Below, in pieces: positions 1 to 8,554 of a stretch of 57,643 nucleotides of DNA (position 1 is its first letter; the number at the start of each line of letters is the position of its first letter). A model generated the notes under the pieces. It was not told the DNA's origin. It did no database searches and worked only from the letters and a program-made list of their open reading frames with translations. A program made the position numbers and the translations under genes. The stretch covers positions 1 through 57,643 of the forward strand of contig NZ_BJUK01000024.1 of assembly GCF_007989625.1 (NCBI RefSeq), given 5' to 3'. The stretch is from Bisbaumannia pacifica. Its GTDB lineage: Bacteria; Pseudomonadota; Gammaproteobacteria; Pseudomonadales; Halomonadaceae.

Positions 1-1
1 T

Positions 2-709
2 CTCTACGGCTCGCCGCGCGGCGCCCTGCGCCTGGCGTTGCTCGATCACTGCCTGCCCCGCCAGCTCGAGCTCGACGGCCAGCCGCTGCTCGACGTCGGC
101 GGTGGCCTGGGCCAGATGGCCGCCTGGTTCGCCGCCCGCGGCCATGAGGTGACCCTGGCCGAACCCGCCGAGGAGATGCTGTCCCGGGCCCGGGCAGCCC
201 TGGCGGGGCAGTCGGTGCGCTTCCTGCGGGAACCCCTGCAGCGGCTGCCCGAGGCGGCCCCGGGGCCCTGGCCGCTGATCGTCTGCCATGCGGTACTCGA
301 GTGGCTGGCCGACCCCGAGGCGGCCCTGGCCACCCTGGCGAGCCTGCTGGCTCCCGGCGGTCAGCTCTCGCTGATGATCTTCAACCGGGATGCCCTGCGC
401 TTCTCCAATGTGGTCAAGGGCAACCTGGAGAAGGCCCTGGCGGATCGCCTGGAGGGCGCCGGCCGACGCCAGCGCCTGACGCCCATCTCGCCGCTGACCC
501 ACGATCAGATCGCCACCTGGGCCGAGGCCCAGGGGCTCGAGATCACCGCCGTGGCGGGGATTCGCGTCTTCCAGGACTACCTGCGCGAGCGCCATCCCGA
601 CGAGGCACAACTGGAGCAGCTGCTGGCGCTGGAGCGGCGCTACTGCGACGTCGAGCCCCACTGGCGCCTGGGGCGTTACCTGCTCTACACCCTGCACAAA
701 CCCGAGTGA
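2..709 (+). CDS. cmoM: tRNA 5-carboxymethoxyuridine methyltransferase CmoM (5' end outside window)
   Basis: SAM-dependent methyltransferase that turns cmo5U34 into its methyl ester in tRNA wobble positions. The reading frame is open to the window edge, and the residues before the first TTG (LYGSPRGALRLA) match the IYG-x-x-x-G-x-LR segment that precedes the SAM fold in CmoM/SmtA, so the true start lies upstream and the TTG at 38 is not it. A glycine-rich SAM loop (LLDVGGGLGQMA), the family block CHAVLEWLADPEAAL and a C-terminal GIRVFQDYLRERHP block are visible. rsmC starts 5 bp after the stop, so the two are probably co-transcribed. CmoA and CmoB, the earlier enzymes of the same pathway, are also in this window. 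Confidence 0.9.
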   Translation, partial: LYGSPRGALRLALLDHCLPRQLELDGQPLLDVGGGLGQMAAWFAARGHEVTLAEPAEEMLSRARAALAGQSVRFLREPLQRLPEAAPGPWPLIVCHAVLEWLADPEAALATLASLLAPGGQLSLMIFNRDALRFSNVVKGNLEKALADRLEGAGRRQRLTPISPLTHDQIATWAEAQGLEITAVAGIRVFQDYLRERHPDEAQLEQLLALERRYCDVEPHWRLGRYLLYTLHKPE

Positions 710-714
710 CTGCC

Positions 715-1713
715 ATGTCCGCCGAGACCCCCGTCTGCCAACTCCTCGAACGCCAGGAGCAGGACCACCGCCACTGGCTCTGGGTGGCCCCGCCCCGGGA
801 CGCCTGGTTGTCCCCGCAAGAGACTGCCCTGCTGAGTGGCGATGCCGCCCAGTCGGCCGACTGGCGCGCCCGGGGCGGCGTGGTTCACGACCCCTTCGCC
901 ACGACACCCCTGGGCGAGGTGCCGGGGGCGGTGCTGTTCTGGCCCAAGAGTCATACCCTGGGGGAGTGGTGGCTGCTGTCGCTCTGCCAGCGCCTGCCCG
1001 AAGGCACGCCGCTATGGCTGGTGGGGGAGAACAACGGCGGCATCAAGCGGGTGCTCAAGGTGCTGGCGGCCCTGGGGCTGGGCTGTCGCAAGCGCGACAG
1101 CGCCCGCCGTTGCAGCCTCTTCGAGACCCGGGTGGGGCGGGTGGCCCTGGATCCGGCCCTGGCCTGGCAGAGCTTCGAGGCCGAGGGGCTGACCCTGCAC
1201 AGTCACCCGGGGGTCTTCGGCCATGGCAAGCTGGACGACGGCACCCGGCTGCTGCTGGAGACCCTGGCGCCGCGCCTGCCCGAGGGCCCCTTCCGCGCCC
1301 TGGACATGGGCTGCGGCGACGGCATCCTGGCCTGCTGGCTGGCCCGCCGCGGGGCCCGGGTCAGCGCCACCGATATCAACGCCTTCGCGGTGGAGGCGAC
1401 CCGGCGCAGCCTGGCCGCCAACGACCTGGCCGGCGAGGTGGTGGCCGGGGACGTCTATTCGGGGTTGCCCGAGGGGGCGCGCTTCGAGCGCATCATCAGC
1501 AACCCGCCCTTCCATCAAGAGAGGGCCATCGACTATGGCCCGGCGGGGCGGCTGATTCGCGAGGCGCCGGCCTACCTCACGCCCGGCGGCGAGTTGTGGC
1601 TGGTGGCCAATGCCTTCCTGCCCTATCCCGACCTGCTCGAGGCGAGCTTCGGCGGCTTCGAGATCCTCGCCGACGATCGCCGCTTCCGGGTCTATCGGGC
1701 CATCAAGTGCTGA
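715..1713 (+). CDS. rsmC: 16S rRNA m2G1207 methyltransferase RsmC
   Basis: 332-residue protein that methylates G1207 of 16S rRNA in the 30S subunit. As in the family, a degenerate N-terminal methyltransferase-like half is followed by an active C-terminal half with the SAM loop LDMGCGDGILA (about residues 196-206) and the catalytic motif NPPFH (from residue 263). The frame is open far upstream, but the ATG at 715 is chosen because it follows the cmoM stop directly and gives the normal family length and N-terminus. Its stop codon abuts the stop of convergent greB with no base between them and no terminator hairpin. Confidence 0.93.
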   Translation: MSAETPVCQLLERQEQDHRHWLWVAPPRDAWLSPQETALLSGDAAQSADWRARGGVVHDPFATTPLGEVPGAVLFWPKSHTLGEWWLLSLCQRLPEGTPLWLVGENNGGIKRVLKVLAALGLGCRKRDSARRCSLFETRVGRVALDPALAWQSFEAEGLTLHSHPGVFGHGKLDDGTRLLLETLAPRLPEGPFRALDMGCGDGILACWLARRGARVSATDINAFAVEATRRSLAANDLAGEVVAGDVYSGLPEGARFERIISNPPFHQERAIDYGPAGRLIREAPAYLTPGGELWLVANAFLPYPDLLEASFGGFEILADDRRFRVYRAIKC

Positions 1714-2241
1714 TTATTTCGTGCCCGGCTCACGGTAGCGGATCTCGGTAATCAGATAGGTGGTCTCGCCGCCGGGGGCGGCCACCGTCACCTCATCCTC
1801 CTCCTCCTTGCCCAGCAGCGCCTTGGCCAGGGGCGCGTCGATGCTGATCCAGCGCTTGGCGGTATCGGTCTCGTCATGGCCGACGATGCGCAGGGTCATC
1901 GCCTCGCCGTTGTCATCCTCCAGGGTAACGAAGGCGCCGAAGTAGACCCGGGAGGTGTCCGCCGGCAGGCGATCCACCACCTGCAGTTCGTCGAGGCGCT
2001 TGGTGAGGTAGCGGATCCGCGCGATGACCCGGTTGAGTTCCTTCTTGTTGTAGGTGTAGTCGGCGTTCTCGCTGCGATCACCCAGTGCCGCCGCCTCGCC
2101 CACCTTGGTCGATAGGGCCGGGCGCTTGACTCGCGAGAGGTGGTCGAGGATGCCGCGCAGGCGCTCGGCGCCCTCGGCGGTGATCAGGTGGCTCTTGGGC
2201 TCCTGGCGCGGATCCTTGGCCGGATCGCGCCAGCGGGTCAT
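1714..2241 (-). CDS. greB: Transcript cleavage factor GreB
   Basis: 175-residue RNA polymerase secondary-channel factor that rescues backtracked complexes. The N-terminal coiled coil carries the tip motif LGDRSENADYTYNKK with the acidic D and E residues that coordinate the catalytic metal; the C-terminal FKBP-like domain contains RIVGHDE and WISIDAPLAKALLGK, typical of GreB rather than GreA. The start MTRWRD is chosen by resemblance to GreB proteins beginning M-S/T-RWR, with AAAGGT upstream. An in-frame ATG at 2256 with a GGAG site is an alternative. Confidence 0.93.
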   Translation of the reverse strand: MTRWRDPAKDPRQEPKSHLITAEGAERLRGILDHLSRVKRPALSTKVGEAAALGDRSENADYTYNKKELNRVIARIRYLTKRLDELQVVDRLPADTSRVYFGAFVTLEDDNGEAMTLRIVGHDETDTAKRWISIDAPLAKALLGKEEEDEVTVAAPGGETTYLITEIRYREPGTK

Positions 2242-2362
2242 ATTACGACCTTTCATGAGGTTCTCCATTGGCTATTGCTGGGACCTTACTGCGCCGTTGG
2301 GCCGGCGCCAAGGGACGGCTACGACTTTGGTGGGCTAGGGTGTGATTCAAACGTTCGTTAGA

Positions 2363-2384
2363 GTGACGGTGGCGCCACCGTCAC
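2363..2384. repeat. Perfect 22-bp palindrome before the TPR gene
   Basis: GTGACGGTGGC is followed at once by its exact reverse complement. It ends 23 bp before the ATG of the exported TPR gene, in the spacer shared with the divergent greB promoter. There is no T-run, so it does not look like a terminator. It could be an operator or a 5'-UTR hairpin; no known operator was recognised. Confidence 0.6.
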
Positions 2385-2407
2385 AATAACAAGCAAGGAG
2401 CCCGATC

Positions 2408-3040
2408 ATGTCCAAGCGTCATGCCTTTCCCGCCCTGGCCCTGGGCGTCAGTCTCGTTTTCTCGCCGCTGGCCGTTGCCCAGCAGCAGGAGGTCGCCGAG
2501 CTGCGACGGCAGTGGGAGCGGATCACCACCCAGCCCGGTGAGCAGGGCGATGCCCTGGCGGCCCTGGCCGAGCGAGCCGAGACCCTGGTCGGGGAGTACC
2601 CCGAGGCCGCCGAGTTGCTGACCTGGCAGGGCATTATTCTCGCTTCCGAGGCCCGCGAGCGCGGCGGCCTGGGCGCCCTGAGCCGGGCCCGTGGCGCCCG
2701 TGAGGCCCTGGAACGGGCCGTCGAGCTCGACCCCCAGGGTCTCAACGGCTCCGCCTATGTGACCCTGGGGGCGCTCTATGACCGGGTGCCGGGGGGGCTG
2801 ATCGGCTTCGGCGATGACGACACCGCCGAGGCGATGTTCCAGCGGGCCCTGGCGATTCGTCCCCAGGGCATCGACGTCAACTTCTACTATGCCGAGTTCC
2901 TCGTCGAGTCGGGACGCCAGGACGAGGCCATAGCACACGCCCGCCGCGCCCTGGAGGGCGAGACGCGCGGCGAGCGCCAGGCCTCCGACGAGGCGCTGCG
3001 TACCCAGGCCCGGGCCCTGCTGCGCCGCCTCGAGGGCTAG
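2408..3040 (+). CDS. Exported TPR-repeat protein, TatT-like
   Basis: 210-residue protein with a clear Sec signal peptide (MSKR, hydrophobic core, cleavage near AVA|QQQ), so it should act in the periplasm. The mature part is all helical with at least two TPR-like units, one around AREALERAVELDP and one around AEAMFQRALAIRPQG. The segment with YVTLGALYDRVPGG and FYYAEFLVESGR resembles TRAP-transporter-associated TatT proteins, but no TRAP transporter genes are nearby, so the role is open. A good AAGGAG site precedes the ATG. It stands alone between greB and nudF. Confidence 0.8.
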   Translation: MSKRHAFPALALGVSLVFSPLAVAQQQEVAELRRQWERITTQPGEQGDALAALAERAETLVGEYPEAAELLTWQGIILASEARERGGLGALSRARGAREALERAVELDPQGLNGSAYVTLGALYDRVPGGLIGFGDDDTAEAMFQRALAIRPQGIDVNFYYAEFLVESGRQDEAIAHARRALEGETRGERQASDEALRTQARALLRRLEG

Positions 3041-3123
3041 GAGAGGGCTGGCGGGGGAGAGAGGCGGTTGGCATCGCCGTCCCATGACCGGATAATGGCC
3101 CCTTCGTTGACCCCGGAGGTGTC

Positions 3124-3765
3124 ATGGCCGATACCGGCGACCGATCCTTGACCCTGCTCAGGCCGCGCTTCGGCAATGCTGACGTGGAGCGCCTGGAGAC
3201 CACCCGCCTGCATCAGGGCTTCTTCCGCCTGGAAGAGCGCACCCTGCGCCATCGCCTCTTCCAGGGTGGCTGGAGCCCTACCATCAAGCGCGAGGTGCAT
3301 GTGCGCCGGGATGCCGTGGGGGTGCTGCCCTACGACGTGGAGCGCGATCGCGTGGTGCTGGTGGAGCAGCTGCGCGCCGGCGCCTTGGACGACCCCCAGG
3401 GCCCCTGGAAGCTGGAGCCGATCGCCGGCCTGGTAGAGGCGGGGGAGGCCCCCGCCGAGGTGGCCCGCCGCGAGGCCCTCGAGGAGGCGGGGTGCCGCCT
3501 CGCCGAGCTGATCGAGTTGCACAGCTACTACCCCAGCCCCGGCGCCTGCGACGAGCGGGTCACCCTCTACCTGGGGCTGACCGACAGCCGTGGGCTCGGC
3601 GGCGTACATGGCCTGGCCAGCGAGCACGAGGATATCCAGGTACATGTGCTACCCTTCGGCGAGGCCTGGGAACTCCTCGAGGCCGGACGACTCGACAACG
3701 CCATGTGCCTGATCGCCTTCCACTGGTTGGCACGGGAGCGGGCCGCATTGCGAGCACGGAGGTAA
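3124..3765 (+). CDS. nudF: ADP-ribose pyrophosphatase NudF
   Basis: 213-residue Nudix hydrolase that splits ADP-ribose into AMP and ribose-5-phosphate. The Nudix box G-x5-E-x7-REALEEAG is complete at residues 102-124, including the metal-binding glutamates. The preceding REVHVRRDAVGVLPYD and the SYYPSPGACDERVTLYLG segment fit the NudF subgroup. A GGAGGT site precedes the ATG. It is followed 4 bp later by yqiB, and then cpdA, an order conserved in enterics and pseudomonads. Confidence 0.93.
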   Translation: MADTGDRSLTLLRPRFGNADVERLETTRLHQGFFRLEERTLRHRLFQGGWSPTIKREVHVRRDAVGVLPYDVERDRVVLVEQLRAGALDDPQGPWKLEPIAGLVEAGEAPAEVARREALEEAGCRLAELIELHSYYPSPGACDERVTLYLGLTDSRGLGGVHGLASEHEDIQVHVLPFGEAWELLEAGRLDNAMCLIAFHWLARERAALRARR

Positions 3766-3769
3766 CGCC

Positions 3770-4216
3770 ATGGCAAGAGCCGCCTATGTATCCGACCTCA
3801 AGGGGCTGCAGGCCGAATGCAGCATCAACTACCTGCGCCTGTCGCGCCTGGTGGGGGAGCTTAGCCCCGGCGAGACTCGCGAGATCGCCCTGCGCGGTCG
3901 CGAACAGCGCTTCGGCTCCCTGTGGCTGGAGCTGGTCGAGGAGGCGCCTTATACCAGCCGCCTGCGGGTCTCCCAGAGCGGCATCATGGATGCCTTCGTC
4001 GAGCCGCCGCGCATGCTGGTGCACCTCTACCACGACGTGCGCATGGCCGAGGTCACCGACTTCCAGCGCCAGCGCCACTTCCACGGGCGCTATCGCTACC
4101 CCAATGCCCGCATGCATCAGCCCGACGAGAAGCTGCAGATCAACCGTTTCCTCGGCGAATGGCTGGAGCATGCCCTGGCCCACGGTCACTCCCTGGATCT
4201 GCCGGAGCTGAATTGA
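3770..4216 (+). CDS. yqiB: DUF1249 family protein YqiB
   Basis: 148-residue conserved protein of unknown biochemical function. It is recognised by its N-terminal SDLKGLQAECSINYLRL block, RMLVHLYHDVRMAEVTDFQR in the middle and the C-terminal NRFLGEWLEHAL block. Its ribosome site (GGAGGTAA) lies on the nudF stop codon, and its own stop overlaps the cpdA start as TGATG, so nudF-yqiB-cpdA should be one translationally coupled operon. Confidence 0.88.
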   Translation: MARAAYVSDLKGLQAECSINYLRLSRLVGELSPGETREIALRGREQRFGSLWLELVEEAPYTSRLRVSQSGIMDAFVEPPRMLVHLYHDVRMAEVTDFQRQRHFHGRYRYPNARMHQPDEKLQINRFLGEWLEHALAHGHSLDLPELN

Positions 4217-4950
4217 TGCGTCTGGTGCAAGTCACCGATTGTCACCTGCATGCCGACCCCGAGGCTCGCTCCCGGGCCGGCGTGCCCCTGCGTCAGCTGC
4301 ACCGAGTGCTGGAACACGCCCGGCGGCTGCGCCCCGACCTGCTGCTGGTCACCGGCGATGTCAGCCAGGACGAGACTCCCGCCTCCTATCGCCATGCCGC
4401 CGAGGCTTTCTCCGCCATGGAGTGCCCCTGGTTCTGGTTGCCCGGCAACCACGATCATGGCGACTTTATGACCGAGACTCGCGACTTCCATGACGAGCTC
4501 GACCTGGGCGCCTGGCGGCTGCTGATGCTCGATACCCGGGTGTTGGGGCGGCCCCATGGCGAGCTGGGAGCCGAGCGCCTCGCGGACTTGGCCGACAGCC
4601 TGACCCTGGACGAGCGCCCGACCCTGGTGGCCATGCACCATCCGCCCCTGGCCATCGGCTCCGCCTGGATGGACGCCATCGGGTTGGCCGACGGTGAGGC
4701 CTTCTGGGAGACCCTGGCGCCGCATCCTCAGGTCAAGGCGGTGCTCTGCGGGCATATCCACCAGGCCTTCGTCGGGGCGCGGCGCCTGCCCGAGGGCGAG
4801 GTGGCGGTCTATGGCACGCCCGCCACGACCGATCAGTTTCTCGGTGGCTCTCCCGAGTTCGCCATCGACCAGGCCTCGCGGCCCGGCTACCGGGTGATCG
4901 ACCTGGATGGCGAGCGGCTGACCACCTGGGTCGAGCGGGTCGACCTCTGA
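4216..4950 (+). CDS. cpdA: 3',5'-cyclic AMP phosphodiesterase CpdA
   Basis: 244-residue calcineurin-type metallophosphoesterase that hydrolyses cAMP to AMP and so damps CRP signalling. All metal-binding motifs are present: D8-x-H10, GDVS (47-50), GNHD (77-80), HH (141-142) and GHIH (179-182). The start is fixed by the TGATG overlap with yqiB; earlier in-frame codons would run inside yqiB. In E. coli the next genes are yqiA and parE; here they lie some 15 kb further on, past cysDN, hmu, cmoAB and pgi. Confidence 0.92.
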   Translation: MRLVQVTDCHLHADPEARSRAGVPLRQLHRVLEHARRLRPDLLLVTGDVSQDETPASYRHAAEAFSAMECPWFWLPGNHDHGDFMTETRDFHDELDLGAWRLLMLDTRVLGRPHGELGAERLADLADSLTLDERPTLVAMHHPPLAIGSAWMDAIGLADGEAFWETLAPHPQVKAVLCGHIHQAFVGARRLPEGEVAVYGTPATTDQFLGGSPEFAIDQASRPGYRVIDLDGERLTTWVERVDL

Positions 4951-5002
4951 TGGCGTGCGCTTGCTTATTCCTTTGTAGGCTAAAAAGATAGTTCTTAATT
5001 CT

Positions 5003-5032
5003 TTGACGTTATTGTTGCGCCCTCAGTACCCT
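5003..5032 (+). promoter_or_regulatory. Possible sigma-70 promoter of cysDN
   Basis: TTGACG and TACCCT separated by 18 bp, in an AT-rich island (about 4965-5015) that stands out from the GC-rich surroundings upstream of cysD. sulfate-assimilation operons are often CysB-activated, but no CysB site can be assigned by eye. The rest of the 222-bp spacer shows nothing else. Confidence 0.35.
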
Positions 5033-5172
5033 AGCTGGCATGACGCTGCCATGGCGCGTCCGCGGGCGCTTTTCCGGTCGATCGACCGCTAGCGCTCGGC
5101 GTCGACCGGCGCCACTGGCAGCCCACCCACGGCGATGCGCCGTCCCAGGTTACAAGAGGTTGCCAAGCCGCG

Positions 5173-6084
5173 ATGCTTTCTCCCGAGCGACAGACCCATC
5201 TCAAGCAACTCGAAGCCGAGTCGATCCATATCATCCGTGAAGTGGCCGCCGAGTTCTCCAACCCGGTGATGCTCTACTCCATCGGCAAGGACTCCTCGGT
5301 GATGCTGCATCTGGCGCGCAAGGCCTTCTATCCCGGCACGCCTCCCTTCCCCTTGATGCATATCAATACCACCTGGAAGTTCAAGGAGATGATCGAGTTC
5401 CGCGACCGCATGGCCGCGGAGGCCGACATGGAGCTGATCGAGTACATCAACGAGGAGGGGCGGGCGGCCAATATCACCCCCTTCGATCACGGCAGCGCCA
5501 AGTACACCGACACCATGAAGACCCAGGCCCTCAAGCAGGCCCTGGACAAGTACGGCTTCGACGCCGCCTTCGGCGGCGCCCGCCGCGACGAGGAGGCCAG
5601 CCGCGCCAAGGAGCGGGTCTACTCCTTCCGCGACAAGTTCCACCGCTGGGATCCCAAGAACCAGCGCCCGGAGCTGTGGAGCCTGTTCAACGGCAAGATC
5701 AACAAGGGCGAGTCGATCCGCGTCTTCCCGCTCTCCAACTGGACCGAGCTGGATATCTGGCAGTACATCTACCTGGAGCAGATTCCTATCGTGCCCCTCT
5801 ACTACGCCGCGCCGCGTCCGGTGGTGGAGCGCGACGGCATGCAGATCATGGTGGACGACGAGCGCCTGCCCCTGGAGCCGGGCGAGGTGCCCGAGGAGAA
5901 GTGGGTGCGCTTCCGGACCCTGGGTTGCTACCCCCTCACCGGCGCCGTCGAGTCCCAGGCCGCGACCCTGCCGGAGATCATCCAGGAGATGCTGCTGACC
6001 CGCACCTCCGAGCGCAGCGGCCGCGCCATCGACCACGATCAGGCCGGTTCCATGGAGAAGAAGAAGCGCGAAGGCTACTTCTAA
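5173..6084 (+). CDS. cysD: Sulfate adenylyltransferase subunit 2 CysD
   Basis: 303-residue ATP-pyrophosphatase-type subunit that makes adenosine 5'-phosphosulfate (APS) from sulfate and ATP, working with the GTPase CysN. The PP-loop [16 protein letters not shown] is near residues 37-52, followed by family blocks [19 protein letters not shown] and [13 protein letters not shown]. The C-terminus KKKREGYF is typical. cysN follows after 51 bp. Confidence 0.96.
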   Translation: MLSPERQTHLKQLEAESIHIIREVAAEFSNPVMLYSIGKDSSVMLHLARKAFYPGTPPFPLMHINTTWKFKEMIEFRDRMAAEADMELIEYINEEGRAANITPFDHGSAKYTDTMKTQALKQALDKYGFDAAFGGARRDEEASRAKERVYSFRDKFHRWDPKNQRPELWSLFNGKINKGESIRVFPLSNWTELDIWQYIYLEQIPIVPLYYAAPRPVVERDGMQIMVDDERLPLEPGEVPEEKWVRFRTLGCYPLTGAVESQAATLPEIIQEMLLTRTSERSGRAIDHDQAGSMEKKKREGYF

Positions 6085-6135
6085 CGACGCGCCGGCGGTT
6101 CATCGGGTCACCAGCTTCCAGTAAAGGGTTTGAAG

Positions 6136-7560
6136 ATGTCACATCAATCGGCACTGATCGCGGACGATATCGAACAGTATCTCCACGAGCACGAGAACAA
6201 GGATCTGCTGCGCTTTATCACCTGCGGCAGCGTGGATGACGGCAAGTCGACGCTGATCGGCCGGCTGCTCCACGATTCCAAGATGATCTACGAGGATCAG
6301 CTGGCGGCCATCACCCAGGCCTCCAAGACCAGCGGTACCACCGGCGAGGAGGTGGACCTGGCGCTGCTGGTGGATGGCCTGCAGTCGGAGCGCGAGCAGG
6401 GCATCACCATCGATGTGGCCTATCGCTTCTTCTCCACCGACAAGCGCAAGTTCATCATCGCCGACACCCCGGGGCACGAGCAGTACACCCGTAACATGGC
6501 CACCGGGGCCTCCACCGCCAGCCTCGCCATCATCCTGATCGATGCCCGTTACGGGGTGCAGACCCAGACCCGGCGCCACAGCTTTATCGCCGACCTGCTG
6601 GGCATCCAGCACCTGGTGGTGGCGATCAACAAGATGGACCTGGTGGACTTCGCCGAGCAGCGCTTCCACGAGATCGTCGCCGAGTACCAGCAGGTGGCCG
6701 AGAAGCTGAATGCCCGGGATATCCGCTTCGTGCCGATCTCGGCGCTCAAGGGCGACAACGTGGTCAACCCCAGCGAAGCGATGCCCTGGTACGACGGCCC
6801 GGCGCTGCTCGAGCTGCTCGAGGGCGTGGAGGTCTCTCGGGACCAGAACCTCACCGACCTGCGCCTGCCGGTGCAGTACGTCAATCGTCCCAACCTGGAC
6901 TTCCGCGGCTACTGCGGCACCCTGGCCGCCGGTATCCTGCGCCCCGGCCAGGCCATTCAGGTGCTGCCCTCCGGCAAGCGCTCCACGGTGGCGCGCATCG
7001 TCACCCAGGATGGCGACCTGGAGGTGGCCTATCCCGGCCAGGCGATCACCGTGACCCTGGAGGACGAGATCGATATCTCCCGGGGCGACTGGATCGTCGC
7101 CGCCGATGCCGAGGTGCCCGGCTCCAATGTCTTCGAGGCGGACATCGTGTGGATGCACGAGGACGCCCTGACCCCGGGCCGCCTCTACGACTTCAAGCTG
7201 GCCACCCGGGACCTCTCCGGCCAGGTCAGCGCCATCGACTACCAGGTGGACGTCAATACCCTGGAGCACCACCCGGCGGAGCGCCTGGAGCTCAATACCA
7301 TCGCCCGCTGCCAGGTGGAACTCACCGCCGAGGTGCCGGTGGACGACTATCGCCGCAGCCCGGGCACCGGCAGCTTCGTGGTGATCGATCGCCTGAGCAA
7401 CGTCACCGTGGGCGCCGGCATGATCCGCGGCCTGGGGCAGGCCCGCCAGAGTCGGCCCGGCCAGGTGGACTGGGCCGCCTTCGAGCAGGACCTCAATGCC
7501 CTGGTGCGCAAGCACTTCCCGCACTGGGAGGCCAAGGACATTCGCGACCTACTCGGCTAA
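6136..7560 (+). CDS. cysN: Sulfate adenylyltransferase subunit 1 CysN (no CysC fusion)
   Basis: 474-residue EF-Tu-like GTPase that couples GTP hydrolysis to APS synthesis by CysD. G motifs are [11 protein letters not shown] near residue 32, [12 protein letters not shown] and NKMDLVD. The protein ends after the third beta-barrel domain, so the APS-kinase domain found in CysNC fusions is absent and no cysC is in the window. The start is the ATG at 6136, after a purine-rich GTAAAGGG; a TTG two codons earlier is unlikely. A strong terminator follows. Confidence 0.95.
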   Translation: MSHQSALIADDIEQYLHEHENKDLLRFITCGSVDDGKSTLIGRLLHDSKMIYEDQLAAITQASKTSGTTGEEVDLALLVDGLQSEREQGITIDVAYRFFSTDKRKFIIADTPGHEQYTRNMATGASTASLAIILIDARYGVQTQTRRHSFIADLLGIQHLVVAINKMDLVDFAEQRFHEIVAEYQQVAEKLNARDIRFVPISALKGDNVVNPSEAMPWYDGPALLELLEGVEVSRDQNLTDLRLPVQYVNRPNLDFRGYCGTLAAGILRPGQAIQVLPSGKRSTVARIVTQDGDLEVAYPGQAITVTLEDEIDISRGDWIVAADAEVPGSNVFEADIVWMHEDALTPGRLYDFKLATRDLSGQVSAIDYQVDVNTLEHHPAERLELNTIARCQVELTAEVPVDDYRRSPGTGSFVVIDRLSNVTVGAGMIRGLGQARQSRPGQVDWAAFEQDLNALVRKHFPHWEAKDIRDLLG

Positions 7561-7589
7561 GTCGCCGCCGAGCGAATCCGGCACCAAGC

Positions 7590-7627
7590 GACGCCCCCGA
7601 CGGTGACAACCGTCGGGGGCGTCTTTG
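7590..7627 (+). terminator. Rho-independent terminator after cysN
   Basis: Perfect 15-bp stem GACGCCCCCGACGGT with a 4-base loop (GACA), then a short T-rich run (TCTTTGT). It lies between the convergent cysN and hmuV genes. Confidence 0.85.
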
Positions 7628-7646
7628 TATGGGCCCGGTGCTTGGC

Positions 7647-8429
7647 CTAGCGGGCCAGTACCAGGGCCGGGGGCTCGCCATCGTCGCTGGTGGTTTCCCG
7701 GAGCTCGGCATCGAAGACCCTGGCCAGGCGGGCGGCGCTAAGCACCTCCTCGGGTGTGCCGGCGGCGATCCGTTGTCCCCTCTCCAACAGCCAGACCCGG
7801 TGGGCGAAGCGCCCCGCCAGGTTGAGGTCGTGTAGCACGCAGGCGATGGCCAGGCCGCGTTCGCTGGCCAGGCGCCGCAGCAGCCGCATCAGGCGCTGCT
7901 GCTGGCCGATATCCAGGGCACTGGTGGGTTCATCCAGCAGCAAGAGCCCCGGCGGGGACTGATCGGCAGTGGTGCCCGTCTCTCCCGCCAACTGGTCCGC
8001 CGCCAATTGGCAGAGCGCCCGGGCCACCAGGCAGCGCTGGGCCTCGCCGCCGGAGAGGCCGGTGATGCGCCGCTCGGCCAGATGGGTCAGGTCTAGGGCT
8101 GCCAGGCAAGCGTCGACCCGCTCTGGGGCGGCGTCGCTGCCGAGTGCCACCAGCTCGCGCACGCCCCAGTCGAAACTGGGGCGTACCTGCTGGGCCACCA
8201 GGGCGCGACGCCGGGCCAGGGCCTGGGGGGCCCAGGCGGTCAGCGGCATGCCATCCAGGCAGACGCTGCCCCGCTCCGGGGCACGGAAGCCGGAGAGCAG
8301 GGTCAGCAGGGTGCTCTTGCCGGCGCCATTAGGGCCGACGATGGCCAGCAGCTCACCGGGTAGCAGGCGGTCGCTGATGGGCTCGAGGCGTGGCGTGGTG
8401 GTAAAACCGGCGGAAAACAGGGTCAGCAT
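7647..8429 (-). CDS. hmuV: Heme ABC transporter ATP-binding protein HmuV
   Basis: 260-residue ATPase driving heme import through HmuU. Walker A GPNGAGKST (residues 32-40), the ABC signature LSGGEAQR, Walker B LLLLDEPTSALD and the H-loop CVLHDLN are all present. An in-frame ATG at 8483 would add 18 residues, but that extension is read from a duplicated fragment of the hmuU 3' end, so the ATG at 8429 (MLTLFSAGF) is taken as the start. It is the last gene of the heme operon, with the bidirectional hairpin at 7590-7627 beyond it. Confidence 0.92.
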   Translation of the reverse strand: MLTLFSAGFTTTPRLEPISDRLLPGELLAIVGPNGAGKSTLLTLLSGFRAPERGSVCLDGMPLTAWAPQALARRRALVAQQVRPSFDWGVRELVALGSDAAPERVDACLAALDLTHLAERRITGLSGGEAQRCLVARALCQLAADQLAGETGTTADQSPPGLLLLDEPTSALDIGQQQRLMRLLRRLASERGLAIACVLHDLNLAGRFAHRVWLLERGQRIAAGTPEEVLSAARLARVFDAELRETTSDDGEPPALVLAR

Positions 8430-8554
8430 AGGCGTCTCTCGGGCATAGGCGTCTCTCAGGCGCGGCGGCGCATCAGTAACCAAAGCAAGATAAAGAGCCG
8501 GGCCCTATTAGGGCGTCTCTCAGGCGCGGCGGCGTAGCAGTAACCAGAGGAAGT
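8430..8554 (-). repeat. Duplicated hmuU tail in the hmuU-hmuV spacer
   Basis: Plus-strand segment 8448-8490 repeats 8512-8554 (the 3' end of hmuU) at a 64-bp offset: the first 23 bases are identical and about 39 of 43 agree. Read on the minus strand, the copy still encodes LWLLMRRRA-stop against LWLLLRRRA-stop in hmuU. The following GAGAGACGCC appears a third time just before the hmuV ATG (8431-8440). It looks like repeated tandem duplication of the gene junction. Confidence 0.8.
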
